Source: Candidatus Peregrinibacteria bacterium CG2_30_44_17 (lineage in GTDB: Bacteria; Patescibacteriota; Gracilibacteria; UBA1369; UBA12470). Taken from it: a stretch of DNA of 61,622 nt. Shown piece after piece: positions 17,314-26,717 of the stretch (within the stretch, counting starts at the first letter, position 1; every line of letters begins with the position of its first letter). Under the pieces are notes generated by a model that saw only the letters and a list, made by a program, of their open reading frames with translations, was not told where the DNA came from and searched no databases. The translations under genes and the position numbers were made by a program. The DNA lies in contig MNZJ01000037.1 of the NCBI GenBank assembly GCA_001873565.1, positions 1 to 61,622 of the forward strand, written 5' to 3'.

Positions 17314-19161
17314 CTATGGAGTATAGTTAATTCGTACTTCTTCTATGGTTGGCGTCTCTATCCCGTCAGATGTGACTATTACTCTGAACTGGATATACCG
17401 GATTCCGGATGCACTTGCGTTAGTCTCTATCTGAGTTGGCGATGATTCGTAGTATGTTGATGCTGTTCCGTCATTACCGACCCATGTTGCTGACGATACT
17501 CCTGCCTGCGTGCTTGATGTGCGTATTTGCAGAGTAACTGTTCCCCCCGTTGTGGCTGTTGTATCCCATTCTATGAAGTTGTATCTGGTTTCCTCACTGC
17601 TGGTATCCAATACGTCCGATGTGAATGTTCCATAGGTGCTGTATCCCGGATCTATGGTCTCCAGAATGATAAGACCTTTGTTGTTAACGTCTATCGTGAC
17701 GTAGACGTTCCCGCTGTATGTGTATACTCCCGTACCTTTGCCGCCTATGTCCGCGGAGTACGCGATATAAGGGGATACTGGATTTGATATGTTGATTATA
17801 TCGAGTCCTGGATTGTCATTGTCTATAGCTGCATATAAATAGTCGCCGTCAATAGCCATGTCTTTGATCTTGTCGTTGGTATCCATTGACCCCAGTAGTA
17901 CTGGATTCTCCGGGTCTGATATATTCACTGCCTGCAGTGAGCTGTCGTCGTCTTCGGTTCCTACGTATGCGACTACTCCATTTATTGCTATTGAGATCGC
18001 CTCGTCTCCTACGTTGAGTGATGCGACTTCCAATGGACTTAGAGGGTTCGATATATCGACTACTCTAAGCTGATTTGATGAACTATCTACCCCTACGTAT
18101 GCGTAGTTCCCGTTTATAGTGATTACATTGGTTTCGGCGCTAAAATTCAACGTTGTCTCTTGTACGGGTGTTTCTGGATTGTTTAAATTGAATACAAGAA
18201 AACTATTGGAGGACTTGTTTGTCCCCATAAATAGGTAGCTGCCAGATACTGCTGGTTGGTTGCCGTACGCGCTTAGGTTTTGATTGTCTATCAATGCAGG
18301 GTTCTCGGGGTCGGATATATCGACGATTGCTAAGCTGCCATTTGTATCTTGCACTCCAATATAAAGATAATTCCCATTTATGGTGAGGTATCTGCCTTTG
18401 TTCCCGATGTCTAATGTGGCTACCACTGTTGGCAGTTCCGGGTTGCTAATGTCTACTACTGCCAAGCCTTCGGTGCTTTTGTTGCTGGCTACATATGCGT
18501 AATTTCCTGATACTACTACGTCATTGCCGTGTTCTCCGATGTCAGAAGATGCTATGAATGTGCTAAGCTCCTCTATTAGAGATAATTGTATTGCGCAGTC
18601 GTCATCCGGTGGTGCTGGAGTTTCTATAGTCTCGGTATTGCTGAATGTTCCGGCTACAAATTCGGTGCACGTTGTTTGGAACCAGTCATTGCCTCGCCAA
18701 TCTGCAAGGTATGTCGTCATCGATACCGATTTTGGCAGGATACTGTGCCAGTTCCATGTGACCTCTGATGTTATTTTTTTGATTTCTTCATCCAAAGTAC
18801 CGGTTGTAGCGATATTTCCTTCGCTATCTCGATATACATCTTCGATGGTGACTGTTCTCAGGTAGTACCCGTCTATATCCTCTGGGGCTGCCGTCAAACT
18901 CCATGTATCGCTCGTAAAGTTGAGTCCGAATTCGCCTGCTTCCAGTAGTAAGAAATCGCGATCTCTGATATTCCTGATCGCTTCGATGCCTTCTTCGGCG
19001 TATGCAAGTGCTTCGTTGTTTGTTTGCACCTTTGAGCTGCGGTCCATACTGCTTACTCCAAGCGTAAATATGCCAGTAGCAAATATGGTGAATATCGTCA
19101 TTGCGATGAGTATCTCGATGAGAGAGAAAGCTCTGCTTGTTTTAGTAGGTGATAACTCCAA
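17314..19161 (-). CDS. pseudopilin fused to LVIVD-type beta-propeller
   Basis: SRAFSLIEILIAMTIFTIFATGIFTL pilin signal; seven repeats of type xxINGNYxYVGxxxxxxLxVVDISNPxxPxx. Confidence 0.85.
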   Translation of the reverse strand: MELSPTKTSRAFSLIEILIAMTIFTIFATGIFTLGVSSMDRSSKVQTNNEALAYAEEGIEAIRNIRDRDFLLLEAGEFGLNFTSDTWSLTAAPEDIDGYYLRTVTIEDVYRDSEGNIATTGTLDEEIKKITSEVTWNWHSILPKSVSMTTYLADWRGNDWFQTTCTEFVAGTFSNTETIETPAPPDDDCAIQLSLIEELSTFIASSDIGEHGNDVVVSGNYAYVASNKSTEGLAVVDISNPELPTVVATLDIGNKGRYLTINGNYLYIGVQDTNGSLAIVDISDPENPALIDNQNLSAYGNQPAVSGSYLFMGTNKSSNSFLVFNLNNPETPVQETTLNFSAETNVITINGNYAYVGVDSSSNQLRVVDISNPLSPLEVASLNVGDEAISIAINGVVAYVGTEDDDSSLQAVNISDPENPVLLGSMDTNDKIKDMAIDGDYLYAAIDNDNPGLDIINISNPVSPYIAYSADIGGKGTGVYTYSGNVYVTIDVNNKGLIILETIDPGYSTYGTFTSDVLDTSSEETRYNFIEWDTTATTGGTVTLQIRTSSTQAGVSSATWVGNDGTASTYYESSPTQIETNASASGIRYIQFRVIVTSDGIETPTIEEVRINYTP

Positions 19162-19591
19162 GTTGATTTATCGTTATTGTTGATGTTGTGCTTATTTGCT
19201 GGGAATAGAGGTCTACACTTCCATACTGGTCTGTTGCTCCTTCCGGAGATGTGAAGATTATGTCTGTGCCTCCTCCGTTGAGCGTTATGTTTGTGAACTG
19301 CAACGTGCTTGGTAATTCGTTGACAACGTTGCCTGTGCCGTCCACGATGTAGCTGTCTCCTGAAAACGTCGTGTATGAGTTGCTCTCTATATGAACCCCA
19401 TGACTGCCTGCGTCTTTGCCTGCCATTGCGTCACTTTGTGCAAGCCTGAGAGCGGATATGAAATTGTTTCTTTGTCCATTTAAATCGGATCTTACTATTG
19501 TCGTTTGAGAGTAAAGTATTGATAAGCCCAACATCAAACTCATTAGTGTGATTACCAGCATTATCTCTATTATTGTGATCGCTTTTTTCAT
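19142..19591 (-). CDS. GspH-like pseudopilin
   Basis: MKKAITIIEIMLVITLMSLMLGLSILYSQ. Confidence 0.8.
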   Translation of the reverse strand: MKKAITIIEIMLVITLMSLMLGLSILYSQTTIVRSDLNGQRNNFISALRLAQSDAMAGKDAGSHGVHIESNSYTTFSGDSYIVDGTGNVVNELPSTLQFTNITLNGGGTDIIFTSPEGATDQYGSVDLYSQQISTTSTITINQLGVITY

Positions 19592-20799
19592 TATCTGCTG
19601 AGTAGGTTAGGCAATTGATATATCGGTAAAATCACTGATATTGCGACTCCTCCAACCAACATCCCCATGAAAATCAGGAGGATCGGCTCGAGTAGTACCG
19701 AGAGATTCTTTGTCATGTGATCTACATTTTGTTCGTACATCGATGCTAAGTGGTCTGTTGTCGATTCGAGGCTTCCTGTTTTTTCTCCTACGAAGAGCAT
19801 TCTTGTGGTCAGAACTGGGAAAATCTTTTCATGACCTGAAAAAGATTCTCCTATGCGACCTCCTTTTTCTATCATTTGAGCAGCCTGTGTTATTACCTTC
19901 TTGTATGGCTTGCTTGTTATCATCTGTTCGGTTATTTGTAGCGACTTTGTGATTGGTACGCCAGCTTGTAATAGAGAGTTGAATATTCTGGAAAATCTTG
20001 CGAGATTGATGTATTTGATAAGTTTTCCGAATATTGGAAGCTTGAGGAGTATTTGATCTCGGATGTTTTTTAGATGCTTTGAACGTATCATGAATGCTGA
20101 TAGCCCAGCGGCTCCTAATAGCAGCAGCATTGTGATAAACGGATTGTTTGTTACAAAATTACTTGTTCCAATAAGAATACGCGTTGGCAATGGCAATACT
20201 ACGTCAAATGACGTGAATATTTCCGCTATTTTCGGAAGTACAAAAACAACGATGCCTGCTGTTAATGTTAGCGTTATACATACTATAAATGCTGGATATA
20301 CGAATGCTGACACTACGCGCTTTCTAAGGTCGTAATCTTTCTCCAGTTGCTTATCAAGATATCCGAGGGTTTTTTCGAGTGTTCCGCTTTCTTCTCCCAC
20401 TGCTATCATGTTTATAAATACATCAGAAAAAATCCATTTGTACTCTTGTAAGCTTTTGGAGAGGGTTTGTCCGGATTGAATCATTTGCAAGATGTTCTCG
20501 TACATCCTCCTTGTGTTCTTGTTGGCGGCTTGGTCTTTCAATATATCGATTGCCTCAGTAATGGTAATTCCAACTTTAAGCATTGTTGATAAATGTTTTG
20601 TGAAGGTCATTTTTTCAACAAAGCTTAGTTTTGGTTTTTGCCAGAAATAGTCGTGCGTCTGAGACTCCTCTGTTATCGATATAATCACGTTGTTTTCTTC
20701 CCGCAATGCATCAGCAACATCTTGCTGGCTTGCTGCATTCATGCTGCCTTTTTTGGTAGCTCCTTTTTCGTTACTGATTACGTAGGTGAATTTTCTCAT
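19591..20799 (-). CDS. pilC: type II secretion F / PilC inner-membrane platform protein
   Basis: FTKHLSTMLKVGITITEAIDIL; GEESGTLEKTLGYLDKQLEKDYDLRKRV; FVGEKTGSLESTTDHLASMYE. Confidence 0.93.
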   Translation of the reverse strand: MRKFTYVISNEKGATKKGSMNAASQQDVADALREENNVIISITEESQTHDYFWQKPKLSFVEKMTFTKHLSTMLKVGITITEAIDILKDQAANKNTRRMYENILQMIQSGQTLSKSLQEYKWIFSDVFINMIAVGEESGTLEKTLGYLDKQLEKDYDLRKRVVSAFVYPAFIVCITLTLTAGIVVFVLPKIAEIFTSFDVVLPLPTRILIGTSNFVTNNPFITMLLLLGAAGLSAFMIRSKHLKNIRDQILLKLPIFGKLIKYINLARFSRIFNSLLQAGVPITKSLQITEQMITSKPYKKVITQAAQMIEKGGRIGESFSGHEKIFPVLTTRMLFVGEKTGSLESTTDHLASMYEQNVDHMTKNLSVLLEPILLIFMGMLVGGVAISVILPIYQLPNLLSR

Positions 20800-20814
20800 T
20801 TGTTTTTATACTGA

Positions 20815-22515
20815 CTAGTCATGCATCACTCTGAGAACTTCTTCGAGAGTTGTCTCTCCAGCGAGAACTTTTTCTATGCCGTCTATAAACATTTTCTGCA
20901 TTCCGCTTTTTGTTGCTAAGTTTTCCATCTCTTCCAGTGTTGTGTTTGGTGATATGTTCTTCTTTATCTCGTCCGATATGTCCATTACTTCTGCTACACA
21001 TGTGCGTCCTTTGAACCCGGTATTGTTGCAGTGTTCGCATCCGTCGCCTTTGTAGAGGGTGAAAACCTCGCCTTTGTTTATCTGCTTGATCTCTTCTACC
21101 ATTGCATCGAGCTCTTGTTCTTCGAAATTCGCCAAGAAGTCTGCGAGTTGTTTTATAGACATTCCGTACGAAGCCTTGCAGTGTTTGCATATTTGCCTGA
21201 CAAGCCTCTGAGCGATAATCATTTCCAGTGTTGCCGCAACCAAAAAGCTTTCGACCCCCATCTCCATTAGCCTTGGTATTGTTGAAACGGCATCGTTCGT
21301 ATGAAGTGTCGCAAGCACTAAATGTCCTGTAAGTGCTGCATTAATAGCTACGGTGGCTGTCTCCTGGTCACGGATTTCTCCTACCATGATTATATCGGGA
21401 TCTTGTCTGACCAGTGATCTAAGTCCATTCGCGAAAGTCAGGTCAGCCTTGGGATTCACTTGGGTTTGATTCACTCCTTCCAGCCTGTATTCTATAGGGT
21501 CTTCGATTGTTGATATGTTGACTTCGCTGGAGTTAAGCATCCTCAGTACGGTATACAGAGTTGTTGTTTTGCCTGATCCTGTTGGCCCTGTGGTGAGAAG
21601 GATGCCATGTGTTTTTGATATGTTCCTTTCTATGATCTTTAAGTTGTGCTCTGAGTAGCCTAGTGTAGCCAGCTTTAATGAATTGCTATCAGATCTTAGG
21701 AGACGCATAACTATTTTTTCTCCGTCATATGTTGGCAATATTGATACACGCAGTGTTATTTCGTTGTTCTCTAAATCTATTTCGAATCTTCCGTCTTGAG
21801 AGGCCCTGTGTTCGTCAGTTCTAAGGTTGGAGAGAACTTTAATCCTCGTGGTAACTAGCTCAGCTATCTCTATCGGCAGTTCTGCAATAGTGTTGAGCAG
21901 GCCGTCGATTCGATTCCTTATTATGAGATAGTTCTTGTGTGGTTCTATGTGTATATCTGATGCGCCGTTTTGGAATGCAAAGAGTATGATTGTGTCGACG
22001 ATTTTTGATGCGTCTTCAAGCGACTCGATTTTTTTAGAGTCACTCATCGCTCCTTCAAGGAGCTTGTTGAATTTCTCGTTAACATCTCTGCTGTAGACCT
22101 TAAGTGCCAGTTGAATGTCGTTCTTTGTCGCGTAATGTGGCTCAATTGAGAGTCCTGTTTTGTTTTCGATAAAATCTATGATCTCTATATTTTGAGGGTC
22201 GTTCATCGCAACTTTCAAGATATTCTCTTCTCGCGCGAAAGGAATAATGCGTTGATGTTGAGCAAGTTTATGAGGAACGATAGGCAGCAATGTGTCTTTG
22301 ATCGTCACGTCTGACAGCTTGATGTATGGAACACCATAAACTTCGGCTACTATTTGTCCCAGTTTGTCGTCGGCTACTTTGCCTTTTTCCAACAAAAGTT
22401 CGCCAAGTGATATGTTTTTCTTCGAGCTGACGTCCAGCAATGCTTTGATCTTATCTTCCGCAAGGACGCCGTGCTTTACGAGTGCCGCAGCCAGATCTTC
22501 GTTCTTTATTGGCAT
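20815..22515 (-). CDS. pilB: type IV pilus assembly ATPase PilB
   Basis: GPTGSGKTTTLYTVL Walker A; STIEDPIEYRLEGVNQTQVN; GEIRDQETATVAINAALTGHLVLATLHTNDA. Confidence 0.96.
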   Translation of the reverse strand: MPIKNEDLAAALVKHGVLAEDKIKALLDVSSKKNISLGELLLEKGKVADDKLGQIVAEVYGVPYIKLSDVTIKDTLLPIVPHKLAQHQRIIPFAREENILKVAMNDPQNIEIIDFIENKTGLSIEPHYATKNDIQLALKVYSRDVNEKFNKLLEGAMSDSKKIESLEDASKIVDTIILFAFQNGASDIHIEPHKNYLIIRNRIDGLLNTIAELPIEIAELVTTRIKVLSNLRTDEHRASQDGRFEIDLENNEITLRVSILPTYDGEKIVMRLLRSDSNSLKLATLGYSEHNLKIIERNISKTHGILLTTGPTGSGKTTTLYTVLRMLNSSEVNISTIEDPIEYRLEGVNQTQVNPKADLTFANGLRSLVRQDPDIIMVGEIRDQETATVAINAALTGHLVLATLHTNDAVSTIPRLMEMGVESFLVAATLEMIIAQRLVRQICKHCKASYGMSIKQLADFLANFEEQELDAMVEEIKQINKGEVFTLYKGDGCEHCNNTGFKGRTCVAEVMDISDEIKKNISPNTTLEEMENLATKSGMQKMFIDGIEKVLAGETTLEEVLRVMHD

Positions 22516-22597
22516 ATTTGTTTTTTAAATCTTATTATTTTACCATATTCTATCAGGTTTAGCAAACCTCTTGAGTGTGGTATGATTTATTTAACTT

Positions 22598-23494
22598 ATG
22601 AAAAAAGTATTCGTCGTCTACAATCCGGTTTCCGGTCTGCGTAAAATGAGAAATCTCAGACCTGTTATAGAGAAAAGGCTTATTAAGCTTGGTTGTGAGT
22701 ACGAGGTTTACGAAACTCAAAAAGAGAATAATGATTTCTCCGGTATGCTCATGTCGGATTATGATGTGATCTTGGCTGTTGGAGGTGATGGAACCGTTGC
22801 TGATGTTGCGGATTACGTGGTTAAGCATGACATTAAGGCGTCGCTTGGTATTGTTGGTACCGGATCTACTAATCTACTGGCTTTGTCATTAAAAATTCCT
22901 GTTGTGAATAGTTCCGCTGCCGTTGATTTTGCCGTAAACAACGAGGGCAAGGCGATGGATGTGGGACTTGCGAATGGTCGTGTTTTTCTTATTGCAGCAG
23001 GTAAGGGATACGATAATGTTTTTATGACCGGAGCTACGCGCGAGATGAAGAGGAAGATCGGTTTTCTTGCTTACGTTTGGAGTTTTTTTACGACTTATTT
23101 GGCGCATCCAAAGTGCAAGTATCAAATCGAAATTGACGGCTACTCTCATGAGGTTGAGGCCAAAACCGTCCTTGTGTTCAATTTCTTGCGTCTTTCCGAA
23201 AAGAAGCTTGGTCCCGGGTTTAAGCCTGATGATGGTGTTTTTGAAGTTGTAGCTATGAATCCTACGAGTCTTTGGAGTCTTATCCGAATCGGACTTTTTC
23301 TTCTGCTAAGAAAAGAAAAACACACGCATCCTAAGATTACATTCTTTGAAGCCCGATCCAGCGTTAAGATTCATTCCGATGCGGATAGGGGATACCAAAT
23401 TGATGGCGATGTTCTTGATGACACAGGCGATCTTGATATTACAGTTATGAAGCGGCGTCTAAATGTTGTTTATTGCTCGACCTCTTCTAAGTAG
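22598..23494 (+). CDS. diacylglycerol kinase family lipid kinase (YegS/LCB5-like)
   Basis: VVYNPVSGLRK; VGGDGTVADVADYV; GIVGTGSTNLLALSLKIP. Confidence 0.85.
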   Translation: MKKVFVVYNPVSGLRKMRNLRPVIEKRLIKLGCEYEVYETQKENNDFSGMLMSDYDVILAVGGDGTVADVADYVVKHDIKASLGIVGTGSTNLLALSLKIPVVNSSAAVDFAVNNEGKAMDVGLANGRVFLIAAGKGYDNVFMTGATREMKRKIGFLAYVWSFFTTYLAHPKCKYQIEIDGYSHEVEAKTVLVFNFLRLSEKKLGPGFKPDDGVFEVVAMNPTSLWSLIRIGLFLLLRKEKHTHPKITFFEARSSVKIHSDADRGYQIDGDVLDDTGDLDITVMKRRLNVVYCSTSSK

Positions 23495-25125
23495 CATTTC
23501 TCGCAGTATACGATCTCTGGTCTTGTTGTATCGTAAGTACTCTGTATTCCTACGTTGCATTTTCCGCAATGACGATTCCAGAGGTACTTTGGATTTTTCT
23601 TCGCCATTCTTCTTTTGTGCCGGCACTTCCAGCATTCGCGCGGCAATGCAACTCCCATCTTGCGGTAGAATTCTAGCTCCTGATCTATGATTCTATGGTT
23701 TCCTCCGCAGGTAGGGCAGATTATGATTTGTTTGGTGATGTCGTCTTTGGTCTCTTTGATGTCATCTGGTAGCTTCTCTGCAGTTATTGCGTTTTCCGAG
23801 GCCGGCTTGCATTCTGCGTCGTGCCATTTGAATCCTCTTTCCAGGGCTTGTTCTTTTGTTAATGGTACGTACTCTTGAGCGACGCTTTCGTTGTATGCAA
23901 AAGGTGATATTTCAGTTGGAAAGAACTGACCATACTCGCCTGTTTCCTCCATATGCTTTATGATTCGCTTACTGAGCACCTCGTATTCTTCCTTTGAATA
24001 TTGTTTGTTAAGGATGCAGTACTGTTTGCCTCTGAGAGCTATACATCCAAATAGATTCTTGCTGTTTAAACATAATTCCGAGTATTGCATGTCGCAGCAT
24101 GCTTCCCACGAGTTCATTGTGAATTTACAGTTCTGCATTTTGTATGCGCTTGAAACCATCTCGTAGCAAAGCTCACTCCCGGCTCCTACGAAATCCCAAT
24201 CGTATGAATCTTTGACGTTGAACAGTTGATTTCCGAATTTGACGTCTTCTAAGTCACGACTATCGAAGCAGTATTTTGCGTTTTTTGAATTCGTCAAATA
24301 GTCGCCAATACAATTGTCGCAGTTCACAGTATCCAGTAGTTTCCTTGGGTGTTTCAATATCGATTCATTGGATCTGCGTATGCCTTCTGTGATGCCTGCG
24401 TGTGACGAGACGTTCATCTCTTTTTTTGCTTGCTCAAACTCTTCTTTGGAAACTTTTTGATTGAAAACGTAGTACTCCTTATTTCTGAGATTAGCTGATC
24501 CAATGCAGTTATGGCAATTACGCATATTGTAGCAAAAATATAATTCGCTTGAAGAGCTGCATCGTTGTGAAAAGAAGCACCTAGTGCATTTTTTTGCGTC
24601 CAATGTTTCGTAGCACTGAGTTGAGTCCTCTGTCATGTCAAAATCAACGCAGTTGAAATTGCGCACGCTAAATCTGCCGTAATACGAATCCTCATTATAA
24701 TCAGCTGTAAACAGGAGGTATGAGTTTTTGTTTCTATATGCATAGTTGGCGTAGTCGGAATTTTCATTTCCTATGGAGTTTAGGGCCATTCTTGGCACTG
24801 AGCGCTGTAGATTTGCGAATTGTTCGAAGAATGGTCTATTGAAGTCGAAATCCAATCCGTACTCCATTGGATCCCATTTGTCTGACCACCATTCTTTGGG
24901 ACTGTAAACCTTATATGGCTTGTCTCGTGAATACATAGATATCATCTCCTCTCCGGACAGGTCAGATTTCCTTTTGTATAGGAACAGTTCGTTCCTAAAC
25001 GCTAATCTCCTCATTTGCCTACACGTTGGGCACCATGTAGGTTGAGGTACCTGCATTTTGTCGTAAAATACTAAGTCCTCTGACTCTATTTGGAATGGCT
25101 GTGTGCAGTTTGAGCAGGTCGTCAT
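23470..25125 (-). CDS. cysteine-rich protein with zinc ribbons at both ends
   Basis: N-term CSNCTQPF...TWCPTCRQMRR and C-term CPTCGGNHR...RECWKCRHKRR ... CGKC...CEKC; about 30 Cys; internal NCIGSANLRNKEYYVFNQKVSKEEFE and LFGCIALRGKQYCILNKQYSKEEYE repeats. Confidence 0.85.
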   Translation of the reverse strand: MTTCSNCTQPFQIESEDLVFYDKMQVPQPTWCPTCRQMRRLAFRNELFLYKRKSDLSGEEMISMYSRDKPYKVYSPKEWWSDKWDPMEYGLDFDFNRPFFEQFANLQRSVPRMALNSIGNENSDYANYAYRNKNSYLLFTADYNEDSYYGRFSVRNFNCVDFDMTEDSTQCYETLDAKKCTRCFFSQRCSSSSELYFCYNMRNCHNCIGSANLRNKEYYVFNQKVSKEEFEQAKKEMNVSSHAGITEGIRRSNESILKHPRKLLDTVNCDNCIGDYLTNSKNAKYCFDSRDLEDVKFGNQLFNVKDSYDWDFVGAGSELCYEMVSSAYKMQNCKFTMNSWEACCDMQYSELCLNSKNLFGCIALRGKQYCILNKQYSKEEYEVLSKRIIKHMEETGEYGQFFPTEISPFAYNESVAQEYVPLTKEQALERGFKWHDAECKPASENAITAEKLPDDIKETKDDITKQIIICPTCGGNHRIIDQELEFYRKMGVALPRECWKCRHKRRMAKKNPKYLWNRHCGKCNVGIQSTYDTTRPEIVYCEKCYLEEVEQ

Positions 25126-25289
25126 GGTTGATTGTTTTAATTGTACCTCATTGTAATGCCCAGACAGCGGATAGTCAAAACCTATATAACGAGACCGTTC
25201 TTGGCGAGTTCGCGTCGCTGATTTTACTTCTGTTGGACTATGATCAACGCATGTGATATACTGTTGTCAGGAATATTGACAATGACCTT

Positions 25290-26093
25290 ATGGATCTCCG
25301 CAAGATGCTTAATAAAATCGGGCTAACTGACAAAGAGGCCAAAGTGTATTTGACTCTCCTGGAGCTTCAGGAAACTATTCCTAGCGTTATATCCAGAAGG
25401 TCCGGGATTAAACGTCCTACGACTTATGTAATTCTAGAGCAGCTACAAAAAAGAGGCTTATGTAGTCATGTTCGAAAGGGTAGGACTCTCTACTATAGAG
25501 CCCTTAATCCGCATGCTCTTCTGGAAGATCAATACAATAAATATTCTGAGTTAGAGAAGGCTATGCCTGAGCTGGTCTCTCTTCATGAGAAATATGTTGT
25601 CACTCCTCAAATGACTGTGTATGAAGGAGCTGAAGGAGTTATTAAGATTATGAATGATACACTGAACACTTCTACCGGTCTTTTGTGCTGGGCTGATGTG
25701 ACTGTTGCTGTTGATGGTTTGTCAGCGGACTTCTATGAATCTTATATAAAGACTAAGGTTGAAAGAGGTGTCTGGTTAAAAGGTGTTTTTTGTTATGATT
25801 CTGCGGCTTTGCGATTCAAGAAGAAGGGGAGAGAGGAATTGAGAGAGGTTTATCTTGTCCCAAAGGAGAAATTCCCTTTTAAAAATGAGATAAATATCTA
25901 CGACGACAAGGTGGCCATTGTGTCGTATGAGGAGAAGGTTGGTGTGATTATTCAAAACAAGACTATTGCTGATACTCAAAGAGCCATCTTTGACCTTGGT
26001 TTTGAGTATGCACGAATGATTGAGCAGGATGTTTTGACCGACAAAGATCTTGAGTATCTAGGGGGAGATAGATTTGTCGCTATGGCGCCGTGA
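25290..26093 (+). CDS. TrmB-family transcriptional regulator
   Basis: LNKIGLTDKEAKVYLTLLELQETIPSVISRRSGIKRPTTYVILEQLQKRGL winged helix plus C-terminal sensor-like domain. Confidence 0.85.
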   Translation: MDLRKMLNKIGLTDKEAKVYLTLLELQETIPSVISRRSGIKRPTTYVILEQLQKRGLCSHVRKGRTLYYRALNPHALLEDQYNKYSELEKAMPELVSLHEKYVVTPQMTVYEGAEGVIKIMNDTLNTSTGLLCWADVTVAVDGLSADFYESYIKTKVERGVWLKGVFCYDSAALRFKKKGREELREVYLVPKEKFPFKNEINIYDDKVAIVSYEEKVGVIIQNKTIADTQRAIFDLGFEYARMIEQDVLTDKDLEYLGGDRFVAMAP

Positions 26094-26222
26094 TGACGCA
26101 TTATAGCCGAACTACCATAAAACGGCAGTAAATCCCGAGTGCTAGTTTGCGATATGGCTTTGTTATCAAAAGCCTTAAATAGCTCGGCTATATCTGTTTT
26201 CTTGTGTGGGCTTGCAAAAAGC

Positions 26223-26243
26223 ATCTTGTTATTTGCAAGATAC
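26223..26243. terminator. hairpin terminator between trmB-like gene and tRNA-Asp
   Basis: ATCTTG-ttattt-CAAGAT with T-runs on both strands. Confidence 0.6.
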
Positions 26244-26254
26244 TTTTATTTGAA

Positions 26255-26331
26255 TGGCGGAACGGACGGGACTCGAACCCGCGACCTCCTGCGTGACAGG
26301 CAGGCGTTCTAACCAACTGAACTACCGCTCC
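26255..26331 (-). tRNA. tRNA-Asp(GTC)
   Basis: GGAGCGGTAGTTCAGTTGGTTAGAACGCCTGCCTGTCACGCAGGAGGTCGCGGGTTCGAGTCCCGTCCGTTCCGCCA on minus strand; CCA encoded. Confidence 0.97.
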
Positions 26332-26433
26332 GCGTTTGTTGCCTGCAAAATTTACATTACAAGGGAAGTCTTTGCAATGTTAATTTTTCAAATTATTTGT
26401 AATTTAAATGTTTGCTAGTACAATGCTTTTTGT

Positions 26434-26536
26434 ATGCCGAAGTGGCGGAATTGGTTAGAATTTTGATCAATTGATTCGCTCACGGCTTCGTCCCTTTACT
26501 TGGGACTGCAGAAGTTCTCTCATCAATTGTCAAAAT
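26434..26536 (+). other. truncated 5' tRNA-Leu copy followed by a strong hairpin (possible structured leader)
   Basis: 22-nt identity ATGCCGAAGTGGCGGAATTGGT with 26601-26622; then ATTTTGATCAATTGAT (26460-26475) paired with ATCAATTGTCAAAAT (26522-26536) and inner CTTCGTCCC...GGGACtgcaGAAG. Confidence 0.65.
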
Positions 26537-26602
26537 CTCTTAAATTGATGACTGTGCAGATTGATGAGGCAATGTATACACAACAAAAAAAATTATTAAT
26601 AT

Positions 26603-26689
26603 GCCGAAGTGGCGGAATTGGTAGACGCGCACGACTCAAAATCGTGTTCTCGCAAGGGAGTGAGGGTTCGATTCCCTCCTTCGGCACCA
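26603..26689 (+). tRNA. tRNA-Leu(CAA)
   Basis: GCCGAAGTGGCGGAATTGGTAGACGCGCACGACTCAAAATCGTGTTCTCGCAAGGGAGTGAGGGTTCGATTCCCTCCTTCGGCACCA; long variable arm, CCA encoded. Confidence 0.96.
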
Positions 26690-26717
26690 CGCTCTTTATA
26701 CCTTAACAACCATAATT

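Noticed and set aside
26434-26689. Intron-containing tRNA-Leu (group I intron)
   Set aside because: The downstream copy is a complete tRNA by itself and the upstream copy stops in the D-loop, so there is no split-exon arrangement.
26500-26706. 68-aa ORF over tRNA-Leu
   Set aside because: Runs through the tRNA gene and its leader; coincidental frame.
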